NCBI RefSeq assembly: GCF_902459765.1
Contig: NZ_CABPSP010000008.1
Location: forward strand, 213,757 to 277,756
Direction: 5' to 3'
Origin: Pandoraea anapnoica
Lineage (GTDB): Bacteria > Pseudomonadota > Gammaproteobacteria > Burkholderiales > Burkholderiaceae
DNA length: 64,000 nt
How positions within the stretch are numbered: the first letter of the stretch is position 1; each line of letters opens with the position of its first letter. Under the pieces are notes generated by a model. That model saw only the letters and a program-made list of their open reading frames with translations, was not told the origin of the DNA and searched no databases. Shown here piece after piece: positions 35,182 through 43,592 of the stretch. A program made the position numbers and the translations under genes.

Positions 35182-36819
35182 TCAGTAGCCCGCAGCGAGG
35201 CCGTCGCGACGGCTATCGCTCGCGGCCACGTAGCCACGCTCCGGATCGTTGCGATCCAGACGCCAGATGTACTGGCCGGAGCCGAAGTCCATGTACGGGT
35301 CGTCGATGGACTTGAGCTTGTGGCCCAGTGCCACGAGCCCGGCCACCGTCTCGCGGTCCATCGTCGATTCGATATCGACGGTGAAGTCGCGATTGACCTT
35401 CCAGCGCGGCGCGTCGCATGCAGCCTGCGGTTGCTGACCGTAGTCCAGCATGCGCACGACCGATTGCAGATGGCCTTGCGGCTGCATGTCGCCGCCCATC
35501 ACCCCGAAGCTCATCACGGCTTCGTGCTGACCGTTGACCTTCTGCGTGAGGAACGCCGGAATGATCGTGTGGAACGGACGCTTGCCACCTTCGACCACGT
35601 TGGCCGACTTCGGGTCCATAGAGAAACCACAGCCACGGTTTTGCAGCGCGATGCCGTAGTCCGGCACCACGACGCCCGAGCCGAAGCCCATGTAGTTCGA
35701 CTGGATGAAGCTGACCATCATGCCCTGCTCGTCGGCCGCAGTCAGATAGATGGTGCCGCCGGACTTCGGCATACCGAAGTCGAAGTGCGTCGCCTTGTCC
35801 GGATCGATGAGCTTCGCGCGCTCGGTCAGGTAAGCGTCGTCGAGCATCTGCTCCGGCGTCACCTCCATCGAGCGCGGATCGGCCACGTACTTGTAGAGAT
35901 CGGCGAATGCCAGCTTCATCGCCTCGATCTGCAAGTGTTGCGAATGCACGCGGTCCACCGCGAGGCTGGAGACGTCGAATTTGTCCAGAATGCCCAGCGC
36001 GATCAGTGCCGCAATGCCCTGCCCGTTCGGCGGAATTTCGTGCACCGTGTAGCCGCGATAGTCCTTCTCGATGGGCTTGACCCAGTCGGCGCGATAGTTG
36101 CGCAGATCGTCGGTCGTCATCGCGCCGCCGTGCTCGGTGCTCCAGGCCGCGATGCGCTCGGCGATCTCGCCCTCGTAATACGCGCGCGGGCCTTCCTTCG
36201 CCAGCAGACGCAGCGTACGGGCGTGGCCAGGCATGCGCATCATCTCGCTGGTGGTCGGCGCGCGGCCATTCGGCATGAACGTCTGCGCGTATCCGGGCTG
36301 GTTCTTGAGTTCGGGCACCGCAGCGGCCCACTTGCGCGCGACGATGTTCGCGACAGCGTGACCGCGCTCGGCGATCTCGATGGCCGGGGCCATCAGGTCG
36401 GCGAACGGCAGCTTGCCGAACTTCGCGTGCAGGGCTTCCCAACCGGCGATCACGCCGGGAATGCTGACGGAGTCGACACCGCGAATCGGCTGTTTGGCAA
36501 TGCCGTGCTCCTCGCCATACTTCTTACGGAAGTAGTCGACGTTCCATGCGCCGGGCGCGGTGCCGGAGGCGTTCAGGCCATGTACCTGCTTGCCGTCCCA
36601 CACCAGCGCGAAGCAATCTCCGCCCAGACCGTTGGAAACCGGCTCGACGATGGTCATGCACGCGGCAGCGGCAATCGCTGCGTCGACGGCATTACCGCCC
36701 TGCCAGAGAATGCGCAGACCGGCTTGCGCGGCGAGCGGGTGCGACGTCGACACGATGTTGCGGGCGAACACCGGCAGGCGCGGCGTCGGGTACGGGTTTT
36801 GCCAGTTGAAGTGCGTCAT
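35182..36819 (-). CDS. Gamma-glutamyltransferase family protein (cytoplasmic type)
   Basis: A 545-residue Ntn-hydrolase of the GGT family, made as one chain and self-cleaved before the nucleophile Thr, here near residue 356 in SGGTIYLTAADEQG. The usual TTHYS is replaced by GTIYL, as in many GGT-like hydrolases, so transpeptidase activity is uncertain. It shows NGLGGDCFALVWDG near the N-terminus and RPFHTIIPAFLT later. There is no signal peptide, unlike the second GGT at 53095, so it should act in the cytoplasm. It is the last gene of a unit with a peptide ABC transporter, suggesting hydrolysis of imported gamma-glutamyl or related peptides. Confidence 0.88.
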   Translation of the reverse strand: MTHFNWQNPYPTPRLPVFARNIVSTSHPLAAQAGLRILWQGGNAVDAAIAAAACMTIVEPVSNGLGGDCFALVWDGKQVHGLNASGTAPGAWNVDYFRKKYGEEHGIAKQPIRGVDSVSIPGVIAGWEALHAKFGKLPFADLMAPAIEIAERGHAVANIVARKWAAAVPELKNQPGYAQTFMPNGRAPTTSEMMRMPGHARTLRLLAKEGPRAYYEGEIAERIAAWSTEHGGAMTTDDLRNYRADWVKPIEKDYRGYTVHEIPPNGQGIAALIALGILDKFDVSSLAVDRVHSQHLQIEAMKLAFADLYKYVADPRSMEVTPEQMLDDAYLTERAKLIDPDKATHFDFGMPKSGGTIYLTAADEQGMMVSFIQSNYMGFGSGVVVPDYGIALQNRGCGFSMDPKSANVVEGGKRPFHTIIPAFLTQKVNGQHEAVMSFGVMGGDMQPQGHLQSVVRMLDYGQQPQAACDAPRWKVNRDFTVDIESTMDRETVAGLVALGHKLKSIDDPYMDFGSGQYIWRLDRNDPERGYVAASDSRRDGLAAGY

Positions 36820-36897
36820 GGGAATCGCTGATGACCTCTGTCTCGAATGGTTGGAATAAGTCTGCCAGTGTGCGATGTTGCTTTGGTTACGTGACGT

Positions 36898-37836
36898 TTA
36901 TTGCTCGCGAGGATCCAGCGCGTCGCGCAGTCCGTCACCCAGCAGGTTGAAGCCGAGTACCGTCAGGAAGATGGCGATACCGGGAAAAATGGACATCCAG
37001 GGTGCCTGCTCGACGAAGTCCTTGGCCGTGTTGAGCATCGAGCCCCACGACGGCAATGGCGGCAATTGCCCCAGTCCGAGGAACGAGAGGCTTGCCTCGG
37101 CGATGATCGCGGTCGCGACCGTGAGACTGGCCTGGACGATGATCGGCGGCAGCACGTTCGGCAGGATGTAGCGCACGATGATGCGCGTGTCCGTCAGCCC
37201 GATGGCACGCGCGCCCTCGACATACTCTTCCGCCTTCACAGTGAGCGCCTGCGCGCGCGCGAGCCGGACGAAGCGCGGCATGGCGGACACACCGATGGCA
37301 ATCATCGCGTTGGTGAGGCTCGCGCCGAGGAACGCCGCCATCGCAATGGCCAGAATCAGGAACGGAATGGACAGCAGCGCGTCGGCCAGCCGCGAGACGA
37401 TGGCGTCGACCCAGCGACCGAAGTAGCCCGCCAGCAGCCCGAGCGGCACGCCCACGATCACCGCGATGCCGACCGACACCACCCCCGCCGCCAGCGACGC
37501 CTGCGCGCCGTAGATCATGCGCGCGAGAATGTCGCGGCCGAGCTCGTCGGTGCCGAACCAGTGCAGCGCACTCGGGGCCTGACGCACCGTCATGAAACTC
37601 GTGGCAATCGGGTCGTAGGGCGAGATCCACGGCGCGAGCAGCGCGACGAGCACCGCAAACGCGACGATGACCGCCCCGGCGACGGCCGCCTTGTTGCGCG
37701 CGAATTTGCGCAGCCCGCGATAGCGGCGTCGCGGCAAGCGCTCGGCGCTCAAGGCCGCAGCCACCGGTGAGACGGTAGGATTCGCGTCCGGCGCTGGCGA
37801 AGAGGATGACGTCTGTGTCGTCTGGATAGCAGCCAT
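36898..37836 (-). CDS. Peptide ABC transporter permease (DppC/GsiD-like)
   Basis: A 312-residue inner-membrane permease. An N-terminal cytosolic tail of about 35 Ser/Pro/Ala-rich residues and the OppC-type stretch LRKFARNKAAVAGAVIVAFAV precede the BPD_transp_1 domain. The EAA loop that meets the ATPase is EYVEGARAIGLTDTRIIVRYILPNVLPP. It begins 12 bp after the partner permease. It forms the pore with the DppB-like protein for import of short peptides, possibly glutathione in view of the adjacent GGT. Confidence 0.92.
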   Translation of the reverse strand: MAAIQTTQTSSSSPAPDANPTVSPVAAALSAERLPRRRYRGLRKFARNKAAVAGAVIVAFAVLVALLAPWISPYDPIATSFMTVRQAPSALHWFGTDELGRDILARMIYGAQASLAAGVVSVGIAVIVGVPLGLLAGYFGRWVDAIVSRLADALLSIPFLILAIAMAAFLGASLTNAMIAIGVSAMPRFVRLARAQALTVKAEEYVEGARAIGLTDTRIIVRYILPNVLPPIIVQASLTVATAIIAEASLSFLGLGQLPPLPSWGSMLNTAKDFVEQAPWMSIFPGIAIFLTVLGFNLLGDGLRDALDPREQ

Positions 37837-37848
37837 GTTCTTGGATTC

Positions 37849-38793
37849 TCAGGCGCGACGCAGGCGCGGGTTAAGCAGGACGTAAAGTACGTCGGCCAGC
37901 AGATTCAGCACGATGAAACTCACGGCGGTCACCAGCACCACACCCTGCACCACCGCATAGTCGCGGTTGAACACGGCGTCGACGACCAGCTTGCCGAAGC
38001 CCGGAATCGTGAAGACCTGCTCGGTGAGCACAGCCCCCGCCAGCAACTCGCCGAACAACAGCGCCAGTACCGTCACAATCGGAATCAGCGCATTGCGAAA
38101 CGCGTGCTTTAGCACCACCGTACCGCGCAGCAAGCCTTTCGCACGAGCCGTCCGAATGTAATCGGTGCGCAGCACGCCGAGCATCGCGCTACGCGTGTGA
38201 CGCATCAGTTGCGCGCCCAACGCCGCCCCGAGCACGAAGGCGGGCATCACCATCGTCTTGAAGCTCATCCACAAATCTTCGCCCGGCGGCACATAGCCCG
38301 ACGACGGCAGCAACTGCCAGCGCACGGAGATGAGGAAGATCAGCAGAATGCCGAGCCAGAAGTTCGGAATCGACATGCCCGAGAGCGCCAGCACGTTGGA
38401 TCCGTAATCGATGGCCTTGCCACGATTGGCCGCCGAGAGAATGCCCAGCGGAATACCGATGCCAATGGCGATCACGAGGCCGAACATGGCCAGTTGCAAC
38501 GTGACGGGCAACTTCTGCGCGATGAGCTTCGTCACCGGCTCGCCCGTGCGCAACGAGTTGCCGAGATCGCCGCGCAGCACACTGCCGATCCACAGCGCGT
38601 ACTGCGTGGGCAGCGGCTTGTCGAGGTGATACTTCTCGCGCAGGGCAGCAATGACCTGCGGGTTCTGATCCTCGCCAGCCATCGCAAGCACGGGATCGCC
38701 GGGCAGCATCTTCTGCAACCCGAAGATCATCATCGACACGATGATGAGCGTGGGAATGGCAACCAGCGCACGATGGACGACGAGGCGCAGCAT
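37849..38793 (-). CDS. Peptide ABC transporter permease (DppB/GsiC-like)
   Basis: A 314-residue permease with six predicted helices. The N-terminal motif LQKMLPGDPVLAMAGEDQNPQ is typical of OppB/DppB, and the EAA loop is DYIRTARAKGLLRGTVVLKHAFRNALIP. It lies 13 bp after the substrate-binding protein gene and 12 bp before its partner, in the order binding protein, B, C. The pair spans the inner membrane and is driven by the two ATPases encoded upstream. Confidence 0.93.
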   Translation of the reverse strand: MLRLVVHRALVAIPTLIIVSMMIFGLQKMLPGDPVLAMAGEDQNPQVIAALREKYHLDKPLPTQYALWIGSVLRGDLGNSLRTGEPVTKLIAQKLPVTLQLAMFGLVIAIGIGIPLGILSAANRGKAIDYGSNVLALSGMSIPNFWLGILLIFLISVRWQLLPSSGYVPPGEDLWMSFKTMVMPAFVLGAALGAQLMRHTRSAMLGVLRTDYIRTARAKGLLRGTVVLKHAFRNALIPIVTVLALLFGELLAGAVLTEQVFTIPGFGKLVVDAVFNRDYAVVQGVVLVTAVSFIVLNLLADVLYVLLNPRLRRA

Positions 38794-38806
38794 GGCGGCA
38801 GTCCCC

Positions 38807-40309
38807 TTAGCCCTTGATGGTCACGCCGCGCAGACGGATCAGACCGTCCGGGTAGGCCACAAAGCCCTGCACCTTCTTCGTGAGCACATACGGCCACGGC
38901 TGCACGTACAGGTAGAGAATCGGGTCTTCGTCGGACAGAATCTTGTTCGCGGCGTCATACAGGGGCTTGCGCTCGGCGACGGTGGACTTCACGCGTGCGT
39001 CGTTCAGCAGCTTGTCGACCTCGGCGTTGCAGTACTGCCCGTAGTTCAGATTTCCCTTGCAGGAGACGAACTGGTGCAGGTTGCCGTCCGGATCGACACG
39101 TCCCGACCAGCCGTTGTAAAGCACGTCGAAGTCGCCGCGATGCGCGGCGTCGAGTGCCGCCGCGTAGTCCATCGGGCGTAGCTTGAGCGTGATACCGGCT
39201 TCCGCGAGCATCGCTTGCAACATCTGCGCCATCTGGTTGGAGACAGTGCTGTTGCCGAAGCTCAGCGTCACGTTGACCTTCTCGAAACCGGCCGACTTCA
39301 GCAGCGCCTTCGCCTTCGCAACGTCGCGCTTCGTGGTCTTGATCGACGTGTCGTAATACTGCCCAGAGTGCGGCAATGCCTGATTGGCGGGCGTAAAGAT
39401 GCCGCCGCCGATCACCTGATTGATGGCGTCGCGGTCGATGGCCAGATCGAACGCCTGACGCACGCGCTTGTCACGCAGCGCCTTGTTCGCATTCGGTGCG
39501 ACGTTGAACGTCAGGCCGTAGTAGCCCAGTCCGTCCATCGAGACGAAGGTGAGGTTCGCGTCGCGCTTGACCGACTTCACGTCGGACGGCGAGAGACGCT
39601 CCAGCATGTCGAGCGAGCCGGAACGCACGTTCGCGAGACGCACCGTCGTGTCCGGAATCGGCAGGAAGACGACCTTCTGGATGGGGTACTTGTCGGCTTC
39701 CCAGAAGCCCGGGAATTTCTCCAGCACCACGCGATCATTCTGCACGCGCTGCACGAACTTGTACGGACCGGAACATACCGGCTTCGATTGCACGCCCGCG
39801 TCGTCGGCCAGCGTCTTGGGCGCGAGCATCATCCCCGCGCGGTCGGACAGCGTGGCGAGCAGCGCCGAGTCCGGGGCCTTGAGCACGATGTTCACGGTCG
39901 AGTCATCGACCACGTCGACATGGTCGATGGACGACAACTCGCTCTTGCGGTTGCTTGCCTGCATCGTGCGCGCACGGTCGAGGTTGGCCTTCACGGCGGC
40001 GGCGTTGAACGGCTCGTCGTCGTGGAACTTCACACCCTTGCGCAGTTTGAACGTCCACGTCTTGCCGTCGGCACTCACATTCCATGCGGTGGCCAGCATC
40101 GGCACGAACTTCAGATCGGTGCCGATATCGACCAGCGAGCTGCACAGCGAGCGCAGCACCATGCGGTCGACGACCTGCGAACTGCGCGCAGGATCGAGCG
40201 AACCGATGTCTTCCTGCAAGCCAATCCGGATAGTCGATTGCGCCATGGCCGAAGCCGCGCCGGTCGTCAGTGCCGCCGCCAATACAAGATCGAGCAGAAC
40301 GTTACGCAT
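38807..40309 (-). CDS. Periplasmic peptide-binding protein of ABC transporter (DppA/GsiB-like)
   Basis: A 500-residue extracytoplasmic solute-binding protein, family 5. The signal peptide is MRNVLLDLVLAAALTTGAASAMA, cleaved before QSTIRIGLQEDIGSLDP. TWTFKLRKGVKFHDDEPFNAAAVK is the family signature. The start at 40309 has AAGGGA eight bases upstream; the long frame extending further upstream is the reverse of the ATPase gene. It captures peptides for the permease pair downstream. Gsi-type proteins bind glutathione, which would fit the adjacent GGT, but specificity cannot be read from the sequence. Confidence 0.92.
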   Translation of the reverse strand: MRNVLLDLVLAAALTTGAASAMAQSTIRIGLQEDIGSLDPARSSQVVDRMVLRSLCSSLVDIGTDLKFVPMLATAWNVSADGKTWTFKLRKGVKFHDDEPFNAAAVKANLDRARTMQASNRKSELSSIDHVDVVDDSTVNIVLKAPDSALLATLSDRAGMMLAPKTLADDAGVQSKPVCSGPYKFVQRVQNDRVVLEKFPGFWEADKYPIQKVVFLPIPDTTVRLANVRSGSLDMLERLSPSDVKSVKRDANLTFVSMDGLGYYGLTFNVAPNANKALRDKRVRQAFDLAIDRDAINQVIGGGIFTPANQALPHSGQYYDTSIKTTKRDVAKAKALLKSAGFEKVNVTLSFGNSTVSNQMAQMLQAMLAEAGITLKLRPMDYAAALDAAHRGDFDVLYNGWSGRVDPDGNLHQFVSCKGNLNYGQYCNAEVDKLLNDARVKSTVAERKPLYDAANKILSDEDPILYLYVQPWPYVLTKKVQGFVAYPDGLIRLRGVTIKG

Positions 40310-40352
40310 GCGTGTGATCCCTTGTCTGTGTGATGGTGTCGTGAAGGTGTTC

Positions 40353-41459
40353 TTATGCACTCGTGCGGGCCGCGGTTGAATCGGCCTGCGACTGTCGCTC
40401 CCGGTACAGCGCGAGCCGCTCGCCCAGCTTCTCGCTCGGTGCCGCCGCACGCGCCGGGCTTGCTCCGGCGTTCTGAATCTCGCGCCAGAAGTGGCAGGCG
40501 ACCTGTCGGCCGTCCGGCAACACTTCGTCGACCGGCTTCTGCTCGCGACATGCCGCGCGCGCATGCGGGCAACGCGGGTGGAAGCGGCACCCCGGCGGCG
40601 GTGCGGTCGGGCTGGGCAGTTCGCCACCCAGCGGCGCGCGCTCACGTCGCAGATGCGGACGGCTCGCCGGAATCGCCTGAAGCAGCGCCTGTGTATAGGG
40701 ATGCAGCGGGTTGTCGAAGAGCGCATCGGCGCTCGCCAGTTCGACGATCTCGCCGAGGTACATCACCGCCACCCGGTCGCTCATGTGGCGAATCACCGCC
40801 AGATCGTGCGCGACCATGATGAGCGTGAGGCCGAAGTCGTGCTTGAGCCGTTCGAGCAGGTTGATGACCTGCGCCTGCACGGAGACGTCGAGCGCCGAAA
40901 CCGGCTCGTCGCCGATGATCACGCGCGGCTCACCGGCCAGTGCGCGTGCGATGCCGATGCGCTGGCGTTGCCCGCCGGAAAACTCATGCGGGAAGCGTTG
41001 CGCGTAGTCCGGTTGCAGGCCGACGGTGCGCAGCAGTTCGGCGACGCGCTCGTCGCGGGCGCGTCCATGTGCGAGCCCGTGCAACGCAATTGGCTCACCG
41101 ATCAGACCGCCCACGGTCATGCTCGGATTGAGCGACGCGAACGGGTCCTGAAAGATGATCTGGAGTTCGCGCCGCAAACGTCGCATCGCGCCCGACCCCA
41201 GCGTCATGATGTCTTCGCCCTGATAGCGCACTTCGCCGCGCGTTGCGTCGAGCAGTCGCAGCAGCAGACGTCCCAGCGTGGATTTTCCGCAGCCCGATTC
41301 GCCGACGATGGCGAACGTCTCGCCCGCCTGCACGGCGAACGACACACCGTTGACGGCATATACCGTAGGGGCGCGTGAAAAGCCCACGCGGTGGCCACCG
41401 AAGTGCTTGGTCAGATCGCGGGCTTCAAGCAGCGGCGTCATTGTCGATGGTGCGTTCAT
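40353..41459 (-). CDS. Peptide ABC transporter ATPase (DppF-like)
   Basis: A 368-residue ABC ATPase. Walker A is GESGCGKST, signature FSGGQRQRIGIARALA, Walker B VIIGDEPVSALDVS, and the C-terminal oligopeptide/dipeptide extension CRFHPRCPHARAACREQKP contains the Cys cluster that binds an iron-sulfur group in some Dpp proteins. A further 40-residue Arg/Ala/Gln-rich tail is unusual. The start ATG overlaps the upstream ATPase stop (ATGA) and has a strong AGGAGG. It works as a heterodimer with that protein. Confidence 0.93.
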   Translation of the reverse strand: MNAPSTMTPLLEARDLTKHFGGHRVGFSRAPTVYAVNGVSFAVQAGETFAIVGESGCGKSTLGRLLLRLLDATRGEVRYQGEDIMTLGSGAMRRLRRELQIIFQDPFASLNPSMTVGGLIGEPIALHGLAHGRARDERVAELLRTVGLQPDYAQRFPHEFSGGQRQRIGIARALAGEPRVIIGDEPVSALDVSVQAQVINLLERLKHDFGLTLIMVAHDLAVIRHMSDRVAVMYLGEIVELASADALFDNPLHPYTQALLQAIPASRPHLRRERAPLGGELPSPTAPPPGCRFHPRCPHARAACREQKPVDEVLPDGRQVACHFWREIQNAGASPARAAAPSEKLGERLALYRERQSQADSTAARTSA

Positions 41460-42487
41460 GCCACGGCCTCCTCTCGCAAGGACGGCGGAGGGGTTAGGGA
41501 CTCGACCGGTGCGAGCCAGCACGCCACGCGGTGCGCGCCGGACAATGTCCGCTCGGGCGGCGCCTCACGAGTGCAACGCGCCTCGGCAAACGGGCAGCGC
41601 GGCGCAAAACGGCATCCGGCAGGCATGCGCTCCGGCGAGGGCACGGCGCCGCGAATCGTCGCCAGCGTGCCTTCGCGTTTGCCGATGGACGGAATCGCGC
41701 CCATCAGCCCGATGGTGTAAGGGTGCTGCGGATCGTCGAAGATCTCGCTCACCGTGCCGTATTCGACGATGCGTCCGGCGTACATCACGGCCACGTCGTC
41801 CGCGACTTCGGCCACCACGCCCAGATCGTGCGTGATGAGCACCACGGCGGTGCCCGTTTCGCGTTGCAACGTCTGAATGAGCGTGAGCACCTGCGCCTGA
41901 ATCGTGACGTCGAGCGCCGTCGTCGGCTCGTCGGCGATGAGTAGCGCGGGCCGGTTGGCGAGCGCCATCGCAATCATCACGCGTTGACGCATGCCACCGG
42001 AGAGCTCGTGCGGATAGTTGTCGAGCCGGGCTTCCGGCGCGGGAATGCGCACGAGTTTGAGCATGTCGAGGGCTTCAGCACGTGCGGCGCGCCGGTCCAG
42101 TCCACGATGTCGCCGGATGCCCTCCTCGATCTGATGGCCGATCGTGAACGACGGATTGAGCGACGTCATCGGCTCCTGAAAGATCATCGCCAGACGATTG
42201 CCACGCAGGTCCGCGAAATCGCGTTCGCCCAGCGCCAGCAGGTCGTGGCCTTCGAAGACGGCGCGTCCGGCCACGAGATTCGCCGGCGGGCTGGGCAACA
42301 AGCCCATGAGCGCCAGCGACGTGACGCTCTTGCCGCATCCCGATTCGCCGACGATGCACAACGTTTTGCCGGGGTGCACGGCGAAAGAGACGCCATCGAT
42401 CAGATTCGGCGCGTCGGGTGCCTTGGAGAATTTCAGCGACAGTCCGGTGACATCAAGCACCGGCCCAGCATCTGCGGGCATGGTCAT
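41456..42487 (-). CDS. Peptide ABC transporter ATPase (DppD-like)
   Basis: A 343-residue ABC ATPase with Walker A GESGCGKSV, signature LSGGMRQRVMIAMALA, Walker B LLIADEPTTALDVT and the Cys-containing C-terminal tail CRFAPRCPFAEARC. It is the first gene of the leftward ABC-ggt unit. The start is uncertain: ATG 42487 is chosen because the domain begins soon after, but no clear ribosome site precedes it or the alternatives at 42481, 42520 (ATG) and 42538 (GTG). The divergent LysR gene and a 16-bp palindrome lie upstream. Confidence 0.9.
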   Translation of the reverse strand: MTMPADAGPVLDVTGLSLKFSKAPDAPNLIDGVSFAVHPGKTLCIVGESGCGKSVTSLALMGLLPSPPANLVAGRAVFEGHDLLALGERDFADLRGNRLAMIFQEPMTSLNPSFTIGHQIEEGIRRHRGLDRRAARAEALDMLKLVRIPAPEARLDNYPHELSGGMRQRVMIAMALANRPALLIADEPTTALDVTIQAQVLTLIQTLQRETGTAVVLITHDLGVVAEVADDVAVMYAGRIVEYGTVSEIFDDPQHPYTIGLMGAIPSIGKREGTLATIRGAVPSPERMPAGCRFAPRCPFAEARCTREAPPERTLSGAHRVACWLAPVESLTPPPSLREEAVA

Positions 42488-42563
42488 GGGGCGCGTTGTG
42501 TGGGTCGGCCACCCGCTCATGCGGGATGTGCATGACACGATTATGTCTTCCCCGCACGCAAAG

Positions 42564-42579
42564 GAAATATTAATATTTC
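42564..42579. promoter_or_regulatory. Perfect 16-bp palindrome between ABC operon and lysR
   Basis: GAAATATTAATATTTC is a perfect inverted repeat 33 bp before the LysR start and 77 bp from the ATPase start. It is likely the operator through which the LysR protein controls both directions. Confidence 0.6.
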
Positions 42580-42611
42580 TTTTTCATGCTTAAGTTATTT
42601 TTACTTCCCAA

Positions 42612-43481
42612 ATGCTCACGCTGCGCATGTTGAAGACGTTTCGTCTGGTGGCCCAAACCGGCTCGTTTGCGGCGGCGGCCGAGCGCGCCGCATTGACGCA
42701 GGCGGCCGTCAGTTTGCAGATGCGCGGGCTGGAAGACGCCGTCGGTCAGCGGCTGTTCGACAGGCGCGGGCGGCAGATCACGCTCACGCGTCAGGGGCGC
42801 GAACTGTTTCCCCGCGTCGAGCAGATTCTGGCGCTCACTGCCGAGCTGACCACCTCGCCCATCAATGCAATGCAGGGCCCGGTGACCATCGGCGCGGTGG
42901 TGTCGGTCATCGGCGCGCTCTCGCTCGTGGTCGCCGAGCTGAAGACGGCGCATCCACAGCTCGACGTGCGGCTGACGTCTGCCCGCTCGGACGAATTGAC
43001 CGATCTCGTCGAACAGGGGGAAGTGGACATCGCCGCCGTGGTCGCTCGTGCCGACGACGCCCGCGCCGACGGACTGGTGTGGACGCCGCTCTACACCGAG
43101 CCGATGGTGATGGTCGTCAATCGCGACATCGCCGAGTCCGACCCGCAGCAGATTCTCGACGCACACGCGTTCCTGCGTTTCGACCGTCGCGTGCGAACCG
43201 GTCTCGTCGTGGAGCAGGCGTTGCGCGCAGCAAAACTTAGCGTGACGGAATATCTGGAACTGAACTCCATCGAGACGATCGTCGCACTCGTGCGCAAGAA
43301 CGTCGGTGTGTCGGTATTGCCGTTGCTGCATCGAGGCGATTGGCACGCAGACCCGCTGCTGCGCATTGTCCCCATTGCCGAGCCGCCGCTGCTTCGCACC
43401 GTCGGCATGATTCATCGCGAACACGACTCGCGCACGCACAACATCACCGCCGCGATTGCGGGCATGCTGTACGACGTTTGA
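42612..43481 (+). CDS. LysR-family regulator divergent from peptide ABC/ggt operon
   Basis: A 289-residue LysR-type regulator with the helix-turn-helix MLKTFRLVAQTGSFAAAAERAALTQAAVSLQMRGLEDAVGQRLFDR and a co-inducer domain from residue 85. Location beside a peptide transport operon and the palindrome at 42564 suggest it regulates that operon. The inducer might be a peptide, cysteine or glutathione, but nothing in the sequence shows it. Confidence 0.9.
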   Translation: MLTLRMLKTFRLVAQTGSFAAAAERAALTQAAVSLQMRGLEDAVGQRLFDRRGRQITLTRQGRELFPRVEQILALTAELTTSPINAMQGPVTIGAVVSVIGALSLVVAELKTAHPQLDVRLTSARSDELTDLVEQGEVDIAAVVARADDARADGLVWTPLYTEPMVMVVNRDIAESDPQQILDAHAFLRFDRRVRTGLVVEQALRAAKLSVTEYLELNSIETIVALVRKNVGVSVLPLLHRGDWHADPLLRIVPIAEPPLLRTVGMIHREHDSRTHNITAAIAGMLYDV

Positions 43482-43527
43482 ACCGGCGTGAGCGGATATG
43501 ACACAGATGAACAAGTCGCACAAATGA

Positions 43528-43555
43528 CAACGGCGCGAACTTTTTCGCGCCGTTG
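43528..43555. terminator. Bidirectional hairpin between convergent lysR and MHS transporter
   Basis: A perfect 12-bp stem, CAACGGCGCGAA with TTCGCGCCGTTG, has a CTTT loop. It is 46 bp after the LysR stop and 38 bp after the stop of the convergent gene. There is no clear T-run, but stability and location support termination. Confidence 0.6.
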
Positions 43556-43592
43556 ACGGGAAACAACGTGAGGTGAAATTATTGAGCGGCGT

